64,000 bases of DNA, taken from positions 1 through 64,000 of the forward strand of contig NZ_KB899678.1 of the NCBI RefSeq assembly GCF_000378385.1. The letters are read 5' to 3'. Positions within the stretch are counted from its first letter, which is position 1, and each line of letters begins with the position of its first letter. Both the position numbers and the translations under genes were made by a program. The notes under the pieces are model-generated. The model ran no database searches, was not told the origin of the DNA, and was given only the letters and a program-made list of their open reading frames with translations. This document shows, piece after piece, positions 45,362-55,341 of this stretch. The DNA is from Paenibacillus daejeonensis DSM 15491 (GTDB lineage: Bacteria > Bacillota > Bacilli > Paenibacillales > Paenibacillaceae).

Positions 45362-47275
45362 TCAACGTTTGCTTTGATTCTCTTCCAGCAACCGCTCCTT
45401 TATAGCTGCAACCTCCATCACCCCAAGGTCGCCTTCTCCACGTCGGCGGATGGACGCTGTTCCCGAACTTCGCTCATTTTCACCGAGCACAAGCATATAG
45501 GGAATCTTTTCTTGTTGTGCAGCCCGCATTTTATAGCCGAGCTTCTCATTTCGCAGATCCACTTCCACTCGAATTCCTGCAGCCACAAGCATCGACTTGA
45601 CTTGCAAGGCATAGTCCGCAAACGCATGTGATACTGGCAATATTTTTACTTGAACAGGAGCCAACCACAGCGGGAATGCCCCACTGTAATGTTCTGTTAG
45701 AATCCCGAGGAAGCGATCGATAGAGCCATACACGGCGCGGTGGATGACAACCGGACGATGCTTCTGTCCATCCTCACCAACGTACGATAGGTCAAACTTC
45801 TCAGGCATCTGAAAATCGAGTTGAATAGTTGCACATTGCCAGCTTCTCTTTAACGCATCAAAGATATGAAAATCGATTTTCGGACCGTAGAACGCACCAT
45901 CTCCCGCGCTAATCTGATATTCTACTCCCCGATGGTCGAGAACATTTTGTAGCGCCCCTTCTGCCTGCTCCCATAGTTCGTTTGAACCCATCGCATCCTC
46001 GGGCTTAGTCGAGAGTTCAATCCGGTATTCAAAACCAAACACTCGGTACATGTCATCGATTAATGCGATCACCCGACCAATTTCATCTTCGATCTGATCC
46101 GGACGAACAAAGATATGTGCATCATCTTGGCAAAAAGTCCTCACTCGCATCATCCCATTCAGCGCACCTGAAAATTCATGTCTATGCACCTGACCGAGCT
46201 CGGCTAGACGGATCGGAAGCTCACGGTATGAGTGTAGACTATTCTTGTAAATTAACATGTGCCCTGGGCAGTTCATTGGTTTTAGTGCAGACTTTACGTC
46301 GTCCACTTCTGTAAAATACATGTTTTCACGGTAATGATCCCAGTGTCCAGATTGTTCCCACAGACGCTGGTTCATCATCATAGGTGTCCGAACCTCTTCA
46401 TACTCGCGGCGCTCTTGAAGGTCACGAGAAAAGTTTTCAAGCTGAGTGCGGATTGTCATCCCTTTGGGTAAATAGAACGGCATCCCTGGCGCTTCCTCGG
46501 AGAACATGAACAAGTCGAGTTCTTTGCCTAGCTTACGGTGATCACGCTTCTTCGCTTCTTCCAGCAAGCGCAAGTGCTCTTCCAACTGCGCTTTCTTCGG
46601 AAATGCAGTACCATAAATGCGTTGAAGCATTTTGTTCTTCGCGTCACCACGCCAGTAAGCGCCAGCTACGTTTAGAAGCTTGAATGCCTTAATGCGGCCA
46701 GTTGACGGCAGATGAGGTCCGCGGCACAGATCCATGAACTCGCCTTGGCTATAGATGGAGAGGACTGAATCTGCTGGCAAATCATGAATCAGCTCCAGCT
46801 TGTATGGATCGCTCAGTTCCTGAAATATCTGGATCGCTTCTTCACGATTCACCTCTCTACGGACGATGGGACTATTCTCTTGGATGATGTTCTCCATTTC
46901 CTTCTCGATTGCTCCCAAATCATCAATTGATATGGGAACATTGAGATCGATATCGTAATAAAAACCATCTTCTATGACTGGCCCGACTCCGAGCTTAACG
47001 TTGTGCTCACCGAATATTCTACGCAAAGCCTGAGCCATCACATGAGCCGTACTGTGGCGTAGAACTTCAACTCCTCCCTCGTTTTCAAGGGTTAGAATCT
47101 CAACAGAACAATCCTCTTGAATAGGTGCTGCAAGATCGACCAACTTCCCGTTCACTTTCCCGGCTACTGCACTTTTTCTCAGTCCTGCGCCGACCGATTC
47201 CGCTATCCCTTCAACAGTTATCCCGGCCTTATATTCGCGTTCGGCACCGTCCGGGAAGATAATCTTAATGCACAT
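45362..47275 (-). CDS. thrS: Threonyl-tRNA synthetase
   Basis: A 637-residue enzyme that charges tRNA-Thr. Visible in order: TGS domain (IKIIFPDGAEREYKAG), editing SAD domain with HSTAHVMAQAL and the YWRGDAKN block, class-II catalytic core with motif 2 (RELPIRLAELGQVHRHEFSG) and zinc-ligand residues, and an anticodon-binding C-terminus. The ATG at 47275 is preferred to the far start because AAAGGAT lies just before it and relatives begin near MCIKIIFPDG. Control is by two tandem T-box leaders. It could be the housekeeping or the second, inducible isozyme (ThrZ-like). Confidence 0.95.
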   Translation of the reverse strand: MCIKIIFPDGAEREYKAGITVEGIAESVGAGLRKSAVAGKVNGKLVDLAAPIQEDCSVEILTLENEGGVEVLRHSTAHVMAQALRRIFGEHNVKLGVGPVIEDGFYYDIDLNVPISIDDLGAIEKEMENIIQENSPIVRREVNREEAIQIFQELSDPYKLELIHDLPADSVLSIYSQGEFMDLCRGPHLPSTGRIKAFKLLNVAGAYWRGDAKNKMLQRIYGTAFPKKAQLEEHLRLLEEAKKRDHRKLGKELDLFMFSEEAPGMPFYLPKGMTIRTQLENFSRDLQERREYEEVRTPMMMNQRLWEQSGHWDHYRENMYFTEVDDVKSALKPMNCPGHMLIYKNSLHSYRELPIRLAELGQVHRHEFSGALNGMMRVRTFCQDDAHIFVRPDQIEDEIGRVIALIDDMYRVFGFEYRIELSTKPEDAMGSNELWEQAEGALQNVLDHRGVEYQISAGDGAFYGPKIDFHIFDALKRSWQCATIQLDFQMPEKFDLSYVGEDGQKHRPVVIHRAVYGSIDRFLGILTEHYSGAFPLWLAPVQVKILPVSHAFADYALQVKSMLVAAGIRVEVDLRNEKLGYKMRAAQQEKIPYMLVLGENERSSGTASIRRRGEGDLGVMEVAAIKERLLEENQSKR

Positions 47276-47304
47276 GTTCATCATCCTTTTTTGTTTTTTT
47301 GGCA

Positions 47305-47572
47305 ATAAAAAACACTCATCCCCTGGTAAGGGACGAGTGCGTGTTGAGCTCGTGGTTCCACCCTAAATTCGATTCGCTTGAAGCGAATCCTCATTCAGAT
47401 TCGATAACGGGAACTCCCGGCGATATATACTCTCAAAGAAACCTTTGATTTCCATAACGCAGCTGCAAGGTGGTAAATCCTTAAGCTTGTCGAAGAGGAT
47501 CTCAGCCGATGTCCTCTCTCTCTGGGCGACTCACATGAAAGACTCATGTCCTTGGTCAAAGCCATTGTTTTA
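47305..47572 (-). ncRNA. T-box riboswitch 1 (proximal to thrS)
   Basis: Read on the minus strand, AGGGTGGAACCACG (47364-47351) is the canonical T-box sequence. A terminator hairpin with CGTCCCTTACCAGGGGATG and a T run ends near 47307. The likely specifier codon is ACC (47474-47472), a Thr codon, on the 3' side of stem I. Uncharged tRNA-Thr would disrupt the terminator. Confidence 0.9.
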
Positions 47573-47585
47573 TTCTGTTAAGAAA

Positions 47586-47858
47586 ACAAAAAAACGCACA
47601 TCATCCCATGTAAAGGGACGAGTGCGTGTAAGCTCGTGGTTCCACCCTAAATTCAACTCGCTCGAGGCGAATCCTCATTCAGATTCGATAACGGGAATTC
47701 CCGGCGATACATACTCTCAAGGAATCCCTTGATTTCCATAACGCAGCTACAAAGTGGTAAGTCGTTAGGCTTGTTGAAGAGGATTTCAGCAATGTCCTCT
47801 CTCTCTGGGCAACTCGCATGAATGACTCTTGTCTTTGATCCTTGCTTTTGTTGTTCTC
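47586..47858 (-). ncRNA. T-box riboswitch 2 (distal)
   Basis: A second complete T-box lies 285 bp further upstream and is highly similar. The T-box sequence is at 47649-47636, the terminator stem at about 47588-47630 and the specifier ACC at 47758-47756. Tandem T-boxes are known for B. subtilis thrZ; two in series sharpen the response. Confidence 0.88.
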
Positions 47859-47993
47859 AATTAAATCAGATAAATCAGGAAATGTCAACTAGGCTGAATG
47901 ATGAAAAATATTTCTTTCCCCCGCAACAAAATGGAAAAACTTTCGTTTAATTATTATATGGGAAAATTTAAATGAATCTATCAGGAGGATGTA

Positions 47994-48851
47994 ATGATGT
48001 TAAAAAAGTTAGTGTTATCGGCCGCATTGGCCTCCCTGCTCACGACTTCCCTCACACCTGCATTGAGCTCAGCCGCCGATCAAACGACATTAAACAATGG
48101 TAAATTGATGGACAATCGTTTGATGATTCCATTACGTGCGGTAACGGAGCATTTGGGTGCGCCGGTGGATTGGCATGCAGCATCCAAGACCGTGACAATT
48201 CATAGGCAGGATTCCAGGCTTTTTCTCCCTGTTAATTTTAAGCGAGCCCTAGCGTACTTCCCTACTACGGAAGAGCCAGGTATAGAATACCGCATTGAAC
48301 GCATTGACCTTGATGCACCGGCTCAAATTGTGGATGGGCGAAGCTACGTGCCGCTGCGTTTTGTCAGTCAGGCCTTGGGTGCGCAGGTAGATTGGAATAA
48401 CCAATCCAAACAAGCGACCATTGTAACTGGAAATCAGCAGATCGTAGTACGTCCGGAGCAACCAACGGTTCAAATCCCGGCAGCCAGGCAGTTGACCGAT
48501 GCGCGTCTGAAGCAGCTATCCGATAAATTGAATGAAGTCGCGACTCTATCTTCCGTGCAGAACATTCGTGCCGCCTACAATTCATTTTTTACAAAGCAAT
48601 TGCTGGATAAGTTAATTCGTGAGGGCGGCATTGCATTAGAAATGCAATTTGAGCCCCCCGTGTCTTCTGTTCAATACACCAGTTCGACGACAGCTACGGT
48701 AACCCAATCCTTAATTGTTGGGAATAGCCTGAATGCCGAAGAAAATTATGTACATGACCGGGTCCTATTATTCCGCTTCGTGGATGGAAGCTGGAAAATC
48801 GACGATGCCACGTACGCATTCCGAACCATCCTTAATCTTGGTTATCATTAA
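47994..48851 (+). CDS. Secreted protein with copper-amine-oxidase-N stalk repeats
   Basis: A 285-residue protein with signal peptide MLKKLVLSAALASLLTTS, cut near SSAAD. Two stalk repeats follow, with MIPLRAVTEHLGAPVDWHAA and YVPLRFVSQALGAQVDWNNQ, the pattern called copper amine oxidase N-terminal domain, common and often multi-copy in Paenibacillus. The C-terminal half (about 165-285) is a separate domain of unknown fold. AGGAGG precedes the tandem ATG starts at 47994/47997. Probably surface-attached; it binds no copper as far as can be seen. Confidence 0.85.
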   Translation: MMLKKLVLSAALASLLTTSLTPALSSAADQTTLNNGKLMDNRLMIPLRAVTEHLGAPVDWHAASKTVTIHRQDSRLFLPVNFKRALAYFPTTEEPGIEYRIERIDLDAPAQIVDGRSYVPLRFVSQALGAQVDWNNQSKQATIVTGNQQIVVRPEQPTVQIPAARQLTDARLKQLSDKLNEVATLSSVQNIRAAYNSFFTKQLLDKLIREGGIALEMQFEPPVSSVQYTSSTTATVTQSLIVGNSLNAEENYVHDRVLLFRFVDGSWKIDDATYAFRTILNLGYH

Positions 48852-48872
48852 TAAGCAATACAACTAAACCAA

Positions 48873-48915
48873 GCGCACACCTTCGACTACGGTCATAAGG
48901 TGTGCGCTCTTTTCA
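48873..48915 (+). terminator. Terminator after the stalk-domain gene
   Basis: AGCGCACACCTT (48873-48884) and AAGGTGTGCGCT (48898-48909) pair perfectly, followed by CTTTTC. Confidence 0.9.
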
Positions 48916-48966
48916 TTTCGAGACTTATTCGATTCTAATGATTTCCTGTATTGTTGGTGTGATAAT

Positions 48967-49257
48967 CTAGTGCGCATTTGATTTTTTGCGAACATAGCTT
49001 ACGACAGCCACAACTGCTGCTATGACGATCATAAACCAGCTGTAGAAGTAAGCTAGCCCAAGCCCAATGTTGGCATCTGGGTATCTTTTAATAAAGTCAT
49101 CAATTTGAATATAGATAAGTGGTCCTATAGAGATAACTAAAAATATGAAAAACCACATTTTTACCCTACTCGCCGAACCGTGGATCTGGAAATATAAAAA
49201 GCTAAATACAACAACAAACAAGAGCAATGTGAGAACAAATGTAATCTCATGATCCAT
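48967..49257 (-). CDS. Small membrane protein, family not recognised
   Basis: A 96-residue protein with three membrane segments: about 5-24 (FVLTLLLFVVVFSFLYFQI), 33-50 (MWFFIFLVISIGPLIYI) and 67-88 (LAYFYSWFMIVIAAVVAVV). It ends in a basic tail (RKKSNAH), which suggests a cytoplasmic C-terminus. I see no family motif. It lies between two terminators, so it is a single-gene unit. Confidence 0.6.
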   Translation of the reverse strand: MDHEITFVLTLLLFVVVFSFLYFQIHGSASRVKMWFFIFLVISIGPLIYIQIDDFIKRYPDANIGLGLAYFYSWFMIVIAAVVAVVSYVRKKSNAH

Positions 49258-49452
49258 AGTAAACGCTCCCCGAAGTTCAAAGTGATTACACTATCCTATA
49301 CCCCTGTCTGAGAAAATAAAGCAAACTCACATTCAGATAATCAATAGTATGAGAGTATGATCAGTTCATGAATGTGTGAATCTTCGAGGAATCATGTTAT
49401 GTGTGAGTGTATATGAAATTTCAACCTTATTTCAGCCAAATGAACTAAAACA
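49258..49452. other. Intergenic stretch without visible gene
   Basis: With the terminator at 49453-49486 this belongs to a 326-bp gap. It holds the promoter side of the small membrane protein gene. No ORF, repeat or operator stood out. Confidence 0.4.
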
Positions 49453-49486
49453 CCCCAATAAGCTTGATATTTCAAGCTTATTGGGG
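49453..49486 (-). terminator. Strong hairpin after the kinase gene
   Basis: CCCCAATAAGCTTGA (49453-49467) and TCAAGCTTATTGGGG (49472-49486) form a perfect 15-bp stem with a four-base loop. On the minus strand TGTTTT follows. Confidence 0.85.
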
Positions 49487-49583
49487 CCTTATACTTCCTA
49501 AACAGTCAAATATATATGAAAAATCATGTTTATTTGCAAGACGAGACTCAGGTCTCAATAGTGACCATTCTCTAGAGGTGGTG

Positions 49584-50492
49584 TTACAAATCATCTAGCA
49601 GCTTCGCAAATCGCTCCGTGATCTCGATGCCACCCTTCCAGTCCGCACCATCCTCTACGGCCCAGCAGGCATCGAGGACGCCGCGTGCTATGCCCCACTG
49701 CGCAATGCGCTTGGGATCCAGGCTGAGTCGCTCGGATATTATTGCCACACGGCGGCTTAGAACTGTATCGCAGTCACCGCCCCGATCCACATAGTTGAGC
49801 AAGTACTGCAGGACCTCGAAGTAGATATCGCCCACAATGCCCTTCGGATCAATGACCGCCCAATCGTGATCCCCACACTGCAACATATTCTCATGGTGTA
49901 AGTCACCGTGCAGTAGCACGACTTCGTTAGTCGTTATGAGCAGATCTTCCAATGTCTCTTCCGCTCGGACAATCCAATGCTCAGGGAGCGGACCTGCCGA
50001 GCCGAAGTGGGTACGATAACGGGCAAGTGCTCGGAACCATTCGCGCATCGTCTGGAAGTCTGCTACCTCGGCAACAGGCTGACGATGCAGACGCCGGAAC
50101 ACCTCACAGAAAACCTCAGTCGCCTCTCTGTCATCCAAAGTAGCGGATAGTGGTGTGCCAGGAAGCGCACGTTCAAGCACCGCGGCTCCGAGCTGGTCAT
50201 TCCACTCTATCACTTCAACGGCACCTCTCCCGGCGAAAGCGGTCAGGGTTCGCATTTCTTGCGCCAGAGCGGCTTTCTCAAACGATAACTTAAGCACGAT
50301 CGGTCTGTTCTCTCGATCCTTCCCATGCGCAATGTAATTATAGGATAAATTGTCGAATGGAGCCTCCACTTCAATGCCAAATTGTTTCTCACACATGGAA
50401 ATTAGCTTGGGCAAAGACTGAACCCACGCTTCGACATCCGAGCCATAGATGGTTACCATTTTCTCAAGGAAATGATCAGGTATTCGTGTCAT
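49584..50492 (-). CDS. Aminoglycoside/hydroxyurea phosphotransferase family kinase
   Basis: A 302-residue kinase-fold protein with VVLLHGDLHHENML (catalytic loop, Asp) and WAVIDPKGIVGDIYFEV (DxG-like metal loop). The layout matches the APH(6)/streptomycin 6-kinase and hydroxyurea-kinase family. These inactivate antibiotics by ATP-dependent phosphorylation. Chromosomal copies in soil Firmicutes may have other substrates, so resistance cannot be claimed from sequence alone. AGGAAGAAGG lies before the ATG. It ends in the hairpin at 49453. Confidence 0.85.
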   Translation of the reverse strand: MTRIPDHFLEKMVTIYGSDVEAWVQSLPKLISMCEKQFGIEVEAPFDNLSYNYIAHGKDRENRPIVLKLSFEKAALAQEMRTLTAFAGRGAVEVIEWNDQLGAAVLERALPGTPLSATLDDREATEVFCEVFRRLHRQPVAEVADFQTMREWFRALARYRTHFGSAGPLPEHWIVRAEETLEDLLITTNEVVLLHGDLHHENMLQCGDHDWAVIDPKGIVGDIYFEVLQYLLNYVDRGGDCDTVLSRRVAIISERLSLDPKRIAQWGIARGVLDACWAVEDGADWKGGIEITERFAKLLDDL

Positions 50493-50537
50493 GATTACAC
50501 CCTTCTTCCTCTAGTGCGCCACGTATCCTAGTTCAGC

Positions 50538-51551
50538 TTACCAAGGGATGTCCCCGATGTTCTCCATGACGCGGTCAATCTCCGCCAACTCGTCCATAGA
50601 TAGCACGGGATGCTCCAGCGCCTTAACATTCTCCTCAATCTGCTCCACCCGGCTGGCACCAATCAGTGCTGATGTCACGCCGCCTTCACGCAGTGCCCAG
50701 GTCAGGGCCATCTGTGCAAGGGACTGGCCGCGGCGCTGGGCAATCTCTTCTAGCTGTCGGAACTTCGCTACGCGCGCTGCCGTAATCGCTTCGGGTTTCA
50801 TTTTGCCCGTAGGCGCTTGGAGTTCGCCTTCAATCTTGTCGATATACTTGCCCGTCAACTGCCCCCGTCCAAGCGGGCAATACGCAATGGAACCGATGCC
50901 TTCTTCGTCAAGTACATCCAAGATCCCCTCTTCAATCTGGCGATTTAACATGGAATACATCGGTTGATGAATCAGACAAGGCGTACCTAGACGCTTGAGG
51001 ATTCGTGCCGCCTCCGCCGTTTCTTTGACACCGTAGTTAGACAGTCCCACGTACAAAGCCTTGCCTGAACGGACCGCTTGATTGAGCGCCCCCATCGTCT
51101 CTTCGAGCGGGGTATCGGGGTCTGGGCGATGATGATAGAAAATATCGAAGTAGTCCAGTCCCGTCCGTTTCAAACTCTGATCGAGACTTGCCAGAAGATT
51201 CTTGCGCGAACCCCATTCACCATATGGCCCTGGCCACATGTAGTAGCCGGCTTTGGAAGAAACAAGAATCTCGTCACGATAAGGGACCAAGTCCTTCGCG
51301 AACACACGTCCAAAGGTTTCCTCCGCGGACCCTGCTGGCGGACCATAATTATTGGCAATATCGAAATGCGTAATACCCAGGTCGAATGAACGCAAAATCA
51401 TGGCACGAGAATTCTCAAATGGCTTGTTCCCGCCAAAATTTTGCCACAGTCCTAGAGAGATAGCCGGAAGCTTGACCCCGCTTTTTCCTGATCGTCTATA
51501 CGTCATTTCATCATAGCGTTTTTCATTGGCTTGATAAATCACATGATTCAC
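50538..51551 (-). CDS. Aldo/keto reductase (YghZ-like, L-glyceraldehyde-3-P reductase)
   Basis: A 337-residue TIM-barrel reductase. It has HFDIANNYGPPAGSAEETFG with the catalytic Asp and Tyr, VSSKAGYYMWPGPYGEWGSR with the Lys, HHRPDPDTPLEETMGAL and GASRVEQIEENVKAL near the cofactor site. The pattern PGPYGEWGSRK is typical of YghZ, which reduces toxic L-glyceraldehyde-3-phosphate and methylglyoxal with NADPH. Whether the first methionine or MTYRRSG (17 residues in) is used is open. Single-gene unit. Confidence 0.88.
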   Translation of the reverse strand: MNHVIYQANEKRYDEMTYRRSGKSGVKLPAISLGLWQNFGGNKPFENSRAMILRSFDLGITHFDIANNYGPPAGSAEETFGRVFAKDLVPYRDEILVSSKAGYYMWPGPYGEWGSRKNLLASLDQSLKRTGLDYFDIFYHHRPDPDTPLEETMGALNQAVRSGKALYVGLSNYGVKETAEAARILKRLGTPCLIHQPMYSMLNRQIEEGILDVLDEEGIGSIAYCPLGRGQLTGKYIDKIEGELQAPTGKMKPEAITAARVAKFRQLEEIAQRRGQSLAQMALTWALREGGVTSALIGASRVEQIEENVKALEHPVLSMDELAEIDRVMENIGDIPW

Positions 51552-51660
51552 TCCTTGCAGAATTATAACTCTATTCGCTAATAGAATGTCCTTATTGTAG
51601 AACAGTTTTCGTGAAACGAGTATGTGAAAATGACGGTCAAATATAGTATTTTAGTAAGGA

Positions 51661-54477
51661 TTAGAGATAAGAGGTGTTCTCGACCGCATCGAACCGTTCA
51701 CCCTTTTCCCGTCCAGACTGCAGCGCTTCACGGAGATGGGCAAGCTCAACACGTGTTGACGGCTTGAAGTCCTCAGAAGCAGCGTAAGCCATTATGCTGT
51801 TCCACAACTGGCGCGCTTCGGGTCTGTCCTCCAGACTACGCAAATCGCTGGAGCACACGATCAATCTACCCTCTCCCACCTTGGCTTCGAACAGAAGAGC
51901 TAACTTATGATTACGTTCGAAATTGTCGATGACCTGGACGATGGGACGAAGCTCTGTTGGCAGATGATCGAGGATGAGTGCTCTGGATCGCATCACGATC
52001 GACCACCACTGCCAGTTGCTGTGATATTCGGTTGGGAAGCTCTTAAGCGCACCATGCTTGTCGTCGCACAACAAACCAAGCGTGCCTGGTGCAGGCGTCT
52101 TGCCTGCTGATTCACAGATGGCACGGAACATCGGATACGACCAGAAATCCGAAGCAAAATATCCCGGCAGTCCAGCCTCATTCCCTTCGAAAGTTGGCAT
52201 GAATACAACGCGTCCACCTTGTCGCAGAATCTCCTCCGCTTCGTTGTCGAGCTCACTGGCAACATGGACATGATTAGGAGCCAAGGTCTGCAAGCGGGAT
52301 GGGTAGACCCAGATCGGATAAGAGGTTTGGACGGGACCCCCGGCTTGCCAATGGATAGACAGACGGAGCTTGGCGGCTTGTTCCACTCCTGTTAGAGAGG
52401 CGCTAATGCTACCAAGACCGGTTACCGTTCCTTGCGCAGCGACTTGCTGCTGTGTCGTGCCTGAAGCGATACAAAGCTCTCCATGCCAGAGTGCCCAGTC
52501 AGCTGCCCCTTCCTCATCCCCATTACCATAGTTGGCGTATTCGAGCTCCGCCTCAAAAGTTTCATGGTTCTCGTAAATATAGCTTGGGAATCGTGCGAGC
52601 AGCACACGGTCTGAGCAGAATTCACGCCATTGCTCCGGTTCGATGAAGCCTTTGGACTCCATCAGGGCATTAAGCACGCCGACCAGTGCCGTCCCTTGAC
52701 CAGGGAAATCTTGCAGATCCAGTAGCTGAAAACCGCCGAACCCTCTTGTACGAAGCGCCGCTTCAATATCTTCTCTGTAGCACAGCACCGCCAGTTGACC
52801 GGATGCGGAGGTGAAGGCTTCCGCTTGGTCCAGCATGCCTTTCTGCTCCAAACGCTGCCGGAACGTATCCAGATTACGCGGCTTGAGCACACCCGTATAG
52901 CGTTCCATTTCTCTGTAGTCGGGATAGGACTGATACTGACCCGTCTCGTGTCCGATGACCGGCACAGGAATGCCTGCAATCGCCTCTCCAAAATCCTGCT
53001 GTGTGGAAGGGGTTTGACTCTGAACATGGCCCAGCGGCAGGTCGGCATGGGAATAGGAACCGCGTACCGCGCCGCCCCCTTTTGACGTCCGCATCGTCAC
53101 CCAAAAGTCGGACGCTTCAGACAACGTGGGATTCCAAAAGAAGTTATTGGCGCCTTCTGCCATCAGCCGCCGCCCGCCGTCCTCGCGCCGGAGCTCCTCC
53201 AAGAGCTCAGTCATGGCCTGGCGGCTGCCTCCCCACTCGTTGCCCAGCGTGAAGAGCACGAAGGATGGGTGGTTCCCATAGGTTTGCAGGATTCGTATCG
53301 CTTCCTCCCGCAAATAAGCAGCAAGCTCTGGTTTGTACCCTTCTTCACCAGGAGCGTGAAACGCCCCCCAGTAAGGAAGCTCAGGCTCGAAATAAACGCC
53401 TACCCTGTCTGCTGCGGCAAATCCAGCCTCTGGCGGGCAGCAGGTGTGGTAGCGATAGTGATTGATGCCATACGATTTGGCAATCGTCAGCACCCTTACC
53501 CACTCTTCCTCATCCATTGACGCATAACCGGTAATTGGGAAGGCCAGACCGTCATGCTTGCCTCGAAGAAAAACTTTGCGATCATTACAGACGAATTGAC
53601 TCCCTTCCATCTGGAATGAGCGCATCCCGAAGACTATCTCATGCTGGTCAGAGTGTGTGGAAGAAGATGATGAATCGCCCTCCGATACAGCAGCAGTCAA
53701 GGTGTACAAATGTGGTGACCATTCGTCCCACAGTTGCGTCCCTGATGCCCATGTGCATTCTAGCTCTATAGACGACCTGCCTACGGCAGCGTTAACGGTA
53801 TGTATGATGGAATCCGGAAGCCCTTCCTCTGGATCGTTACCACTGACAGATAACGACACGTGAGCTATGGCCAGCTCCGGGTATTCATTGACAAGCTCTG
53901 CCTGTAAGCGGAGCGACTGCCGCGCGGGCTCAGGAAACAACTGGATGTTCTCTAGCCGAAGCGGAGCCACCGCCTGCAGCTCTAGGCGGCCGACGATGCC
54001 GTTCCAGTTGGATTGCGTATCAGGTGAAGTCATATGCCCTCCGGCAATGGGCATGTCCGTATTTTGTACCAGAATCGTTAGACGATAACTACCTGGTTCT
54101 AGATAACCTAACTCATACACGTGCGGAGTGCTGAGACTGGCCTGCATGCCGCAGGAGGAATCATTCAACCAAAGTTGGGATAGACGTGAACGTTCTAGGA
54201 AAAGCCGGATGCGCATGCCCTTCCATTCCGCAGGAATGTCGATCGTTCTCTGATACCACGCAACCCCGGCATAGGGATACTCCTCGGAAAGATGAGCGAT
54301 GTGAATCGTATCATTATAGCGGCCTTTCTTCTGTTCGGCGGTGGTTCCTGGCAGTTGAATCTGATCTGGCAGTTCCCCGGCATACCATTTTTCTTGTACG
54401 CCTACCCGTTCCTCATCTAACGCGAAACGCCACTCACCGGCCAACGATCGTCTTTTATAAGCCCCAATGTTATTCAT
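51661..54477 (-). CDS. Glycoside hydrolase family 2 enzyme
   Basis: A 938-residue protein without signal peptide. N-terminal sugar-binding jelly roll (GEWRFALDEERVG, AWYQRTIDIPAEWKG, LNDSSCGMQ, SNWNGIVGRLEL), an Ig-like module, and a TIM barrel with acid/base Glu in LFTLGNEWGG (about residue 412) and nucleophile Glu in PVIGHETGQY (about 510). The plan fits beta-galactosidase/beta-glucuronidase/mannosidase; the exact sugar is unclear. About 250 extra C-terminal residues carry no motif I know. Cytoplasmic, so it would act on imported oligosaccharides. Confidence 0.88.
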   Translation of the reverse strand: MNNIGAYKRRSLAGEWRFALDEERVGVQEKWYAGELPDQIQLPGTTAEQKKGRYNDTIHIAHLSEEYPYAGVAWYQRTIDIPAEWKGMRIRLFLERSRLSQLWLNDSSCGMQASLSTPHVYELGYLEPGSYRLTILVQNTDMPIAGGHMTSPDTQSNWNGIVGRLELQAVAPLRLENIQLFPEPARQSLRLQAELVNEYPELAIAHVSLSVSGNDPEEGLPDSIIHTVNAAVGRSSIELECTWASGTQLWDEWSPHLYTLTAAVSEGDSSSSSTHSDQHEIVFGMRSFQMEGSQFVCNDRKVFLRGKHDGLAFPITGYASMDEEEWVRVLTIAKSYGINHYRYHTCCPPEAGFAAADRVGVYFEPELPYWGAFHAPGEEGYKPELAAYLREEAIRILQTYGNHPSFVLFTLGNEWGGSRQAMTELLEELRREDGGRRLMAEGANNFFWNPTLSEASDFWVTMRTSKGGGAVRGSYSHADLPLGHVQSQTPSTQQDFGEAIAGIPVPVIGHETGQYQSYPDYREMERYTGVLKPRNLDTFRQRLEQKGMLDQAEAFTSASGQLAVLCYREDIEAALRTRGFGGFQLLDLQDFPGQGTALVGVLNALMESKGFIEPEQWREFCSDRVLLARFPSYIYENHETFEAELEYANYGNGDEEGAADWALWHGELCIASGTTQQQVAAQGTVTGLGSISASLTGVEQAAKLRLSIHWQAGGPVQTSYPIWVYPSRLQTLAPNHVHVASELDNEAEEILRQGGRVVFMPTFEGNEAGLPGYFASDFWSYPMFRAICESAGKTPAPGTLGLLCDDKHGALKSFPTEYHSNWQWWSIVMRSRALILDHLPTELRPIVQVIDNFERNHKLALLFEAKVGEGRLIVCSSDLRSLEDRPEARQLWNSIMAYAASEDFKPSTRVELAHLREALQSGREKGERFDAVENTSYL

Positions 54478-54731
54478 AGTTATTGCACCCCCTGGTGGTC
54501 TTTAACCTACCTTTAACCTACCGGTCCATTGTAAATGGTAGAAATGACCACGTCTAGACGGTGCAATCAACGATTTTTTATACTTTCCTCTGAGCTCTTG
54601 TTCAAACTGCCTACTGCATAGAACCATAGCAATATAAAAGAATGAAGGTCATCAAAAGTATGCCATACTGATATTATTCTTGTCTGTGAAGCTGGTTGTA
54701 TCAAAAACGATAATAGAACGGGAGATGAAAG

Positions 54732-55283
54732 ATGGGACGTTTAATCCTGCAAATGAATGTGACACTAGACGGTTGCTGTGATCATAGGCAAGTGATTGCG
54801 GATGAGGAGCTCCACCAATATTCGGAGGACATGATGGACCAGGCGGACGGTCTGCTTTTTGGACGTGAAATCTATCAGTTAATGGAAGGGGCCTGGCCGG
54901 CCATTGCCAGCAGCGGCACAGGACCTCAATTCTTAGTTGACTTCGCACGTAAGCTGGATCAGAAACCCAAGTATGTGGTCTCCCGGACGCTGGATCATTT
55001 GCCATGGCAGAACTCTTTCTTATTGCGGGGGCCTGTTGACGAGGAGGTGCCACAGCTTCTAGCAGAGGGAAAAAGCCTACTTGTTAACGGAGGTCCAGGC
55101 CTGGGCTCTACTCTTGCCCAACTCGGACTGGTGGATGAGTATCATTTTCTGGTGCAGCCCATCGTGGCCGGACATGGCCCCCAATTATTGGGGGGCATTG
55201 GCGATCGATTGAATCTGAAGCTTAGCGGGAGCCAAGCTTTTGGTTCGGGTGCCATGCTGCTCCGCTATGTGCCCGCTTCCTAA
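54732..55283 (+). CDS. Dihydrofolate reductase-like (RibD C-terminal) protein
   Basis: A 183-residue protein starting MGRLILQMNVTLDGCCDHRQ and having LLFGREIYQLMEG, VSRTLDHLPWQN, LLVNGGPGLGSTLAQLGLVDEYH and VQPIVAGHGPQLL, typical of the YyaP/RibD-C group. It is a second member beside that at 34935, from a different branch. Probably an NADPH-dependent reductase of unknown substrate. GGGAGATG lies before the ATG. Single gene. Confidence 0.88.
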   Translation: MGRLILQMNVTLDGCCDHRQVIADEELHQYSEDMMDQADGLLFGREIYQLMEGAWPAIASSGTGPQFLVDFARKLDQKPKYVVSRTLDHLPWQNSFLLRGPVDEEVPQLLAEGKSLLVNGGPGLGSTLAQLGLVDEYHFLVQPIVAGHGPQLLGGIGDRLNLKLSGSQAFGSGAMLLRYVPAS

Positions 55284-55341
55284 ACCGTCTCTAACACTTA
55301 TCCACAAGCGTTACAATCCCAGCCGCCGTTCTCCACGTTGC

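Noticed and set aside
54480-54540. Direct repeat TTAACCTACC before the GH2 gene
   Set aside because: Two adjacent short copies only, without palindrome or spacing that would mark an operator; too weak to list.
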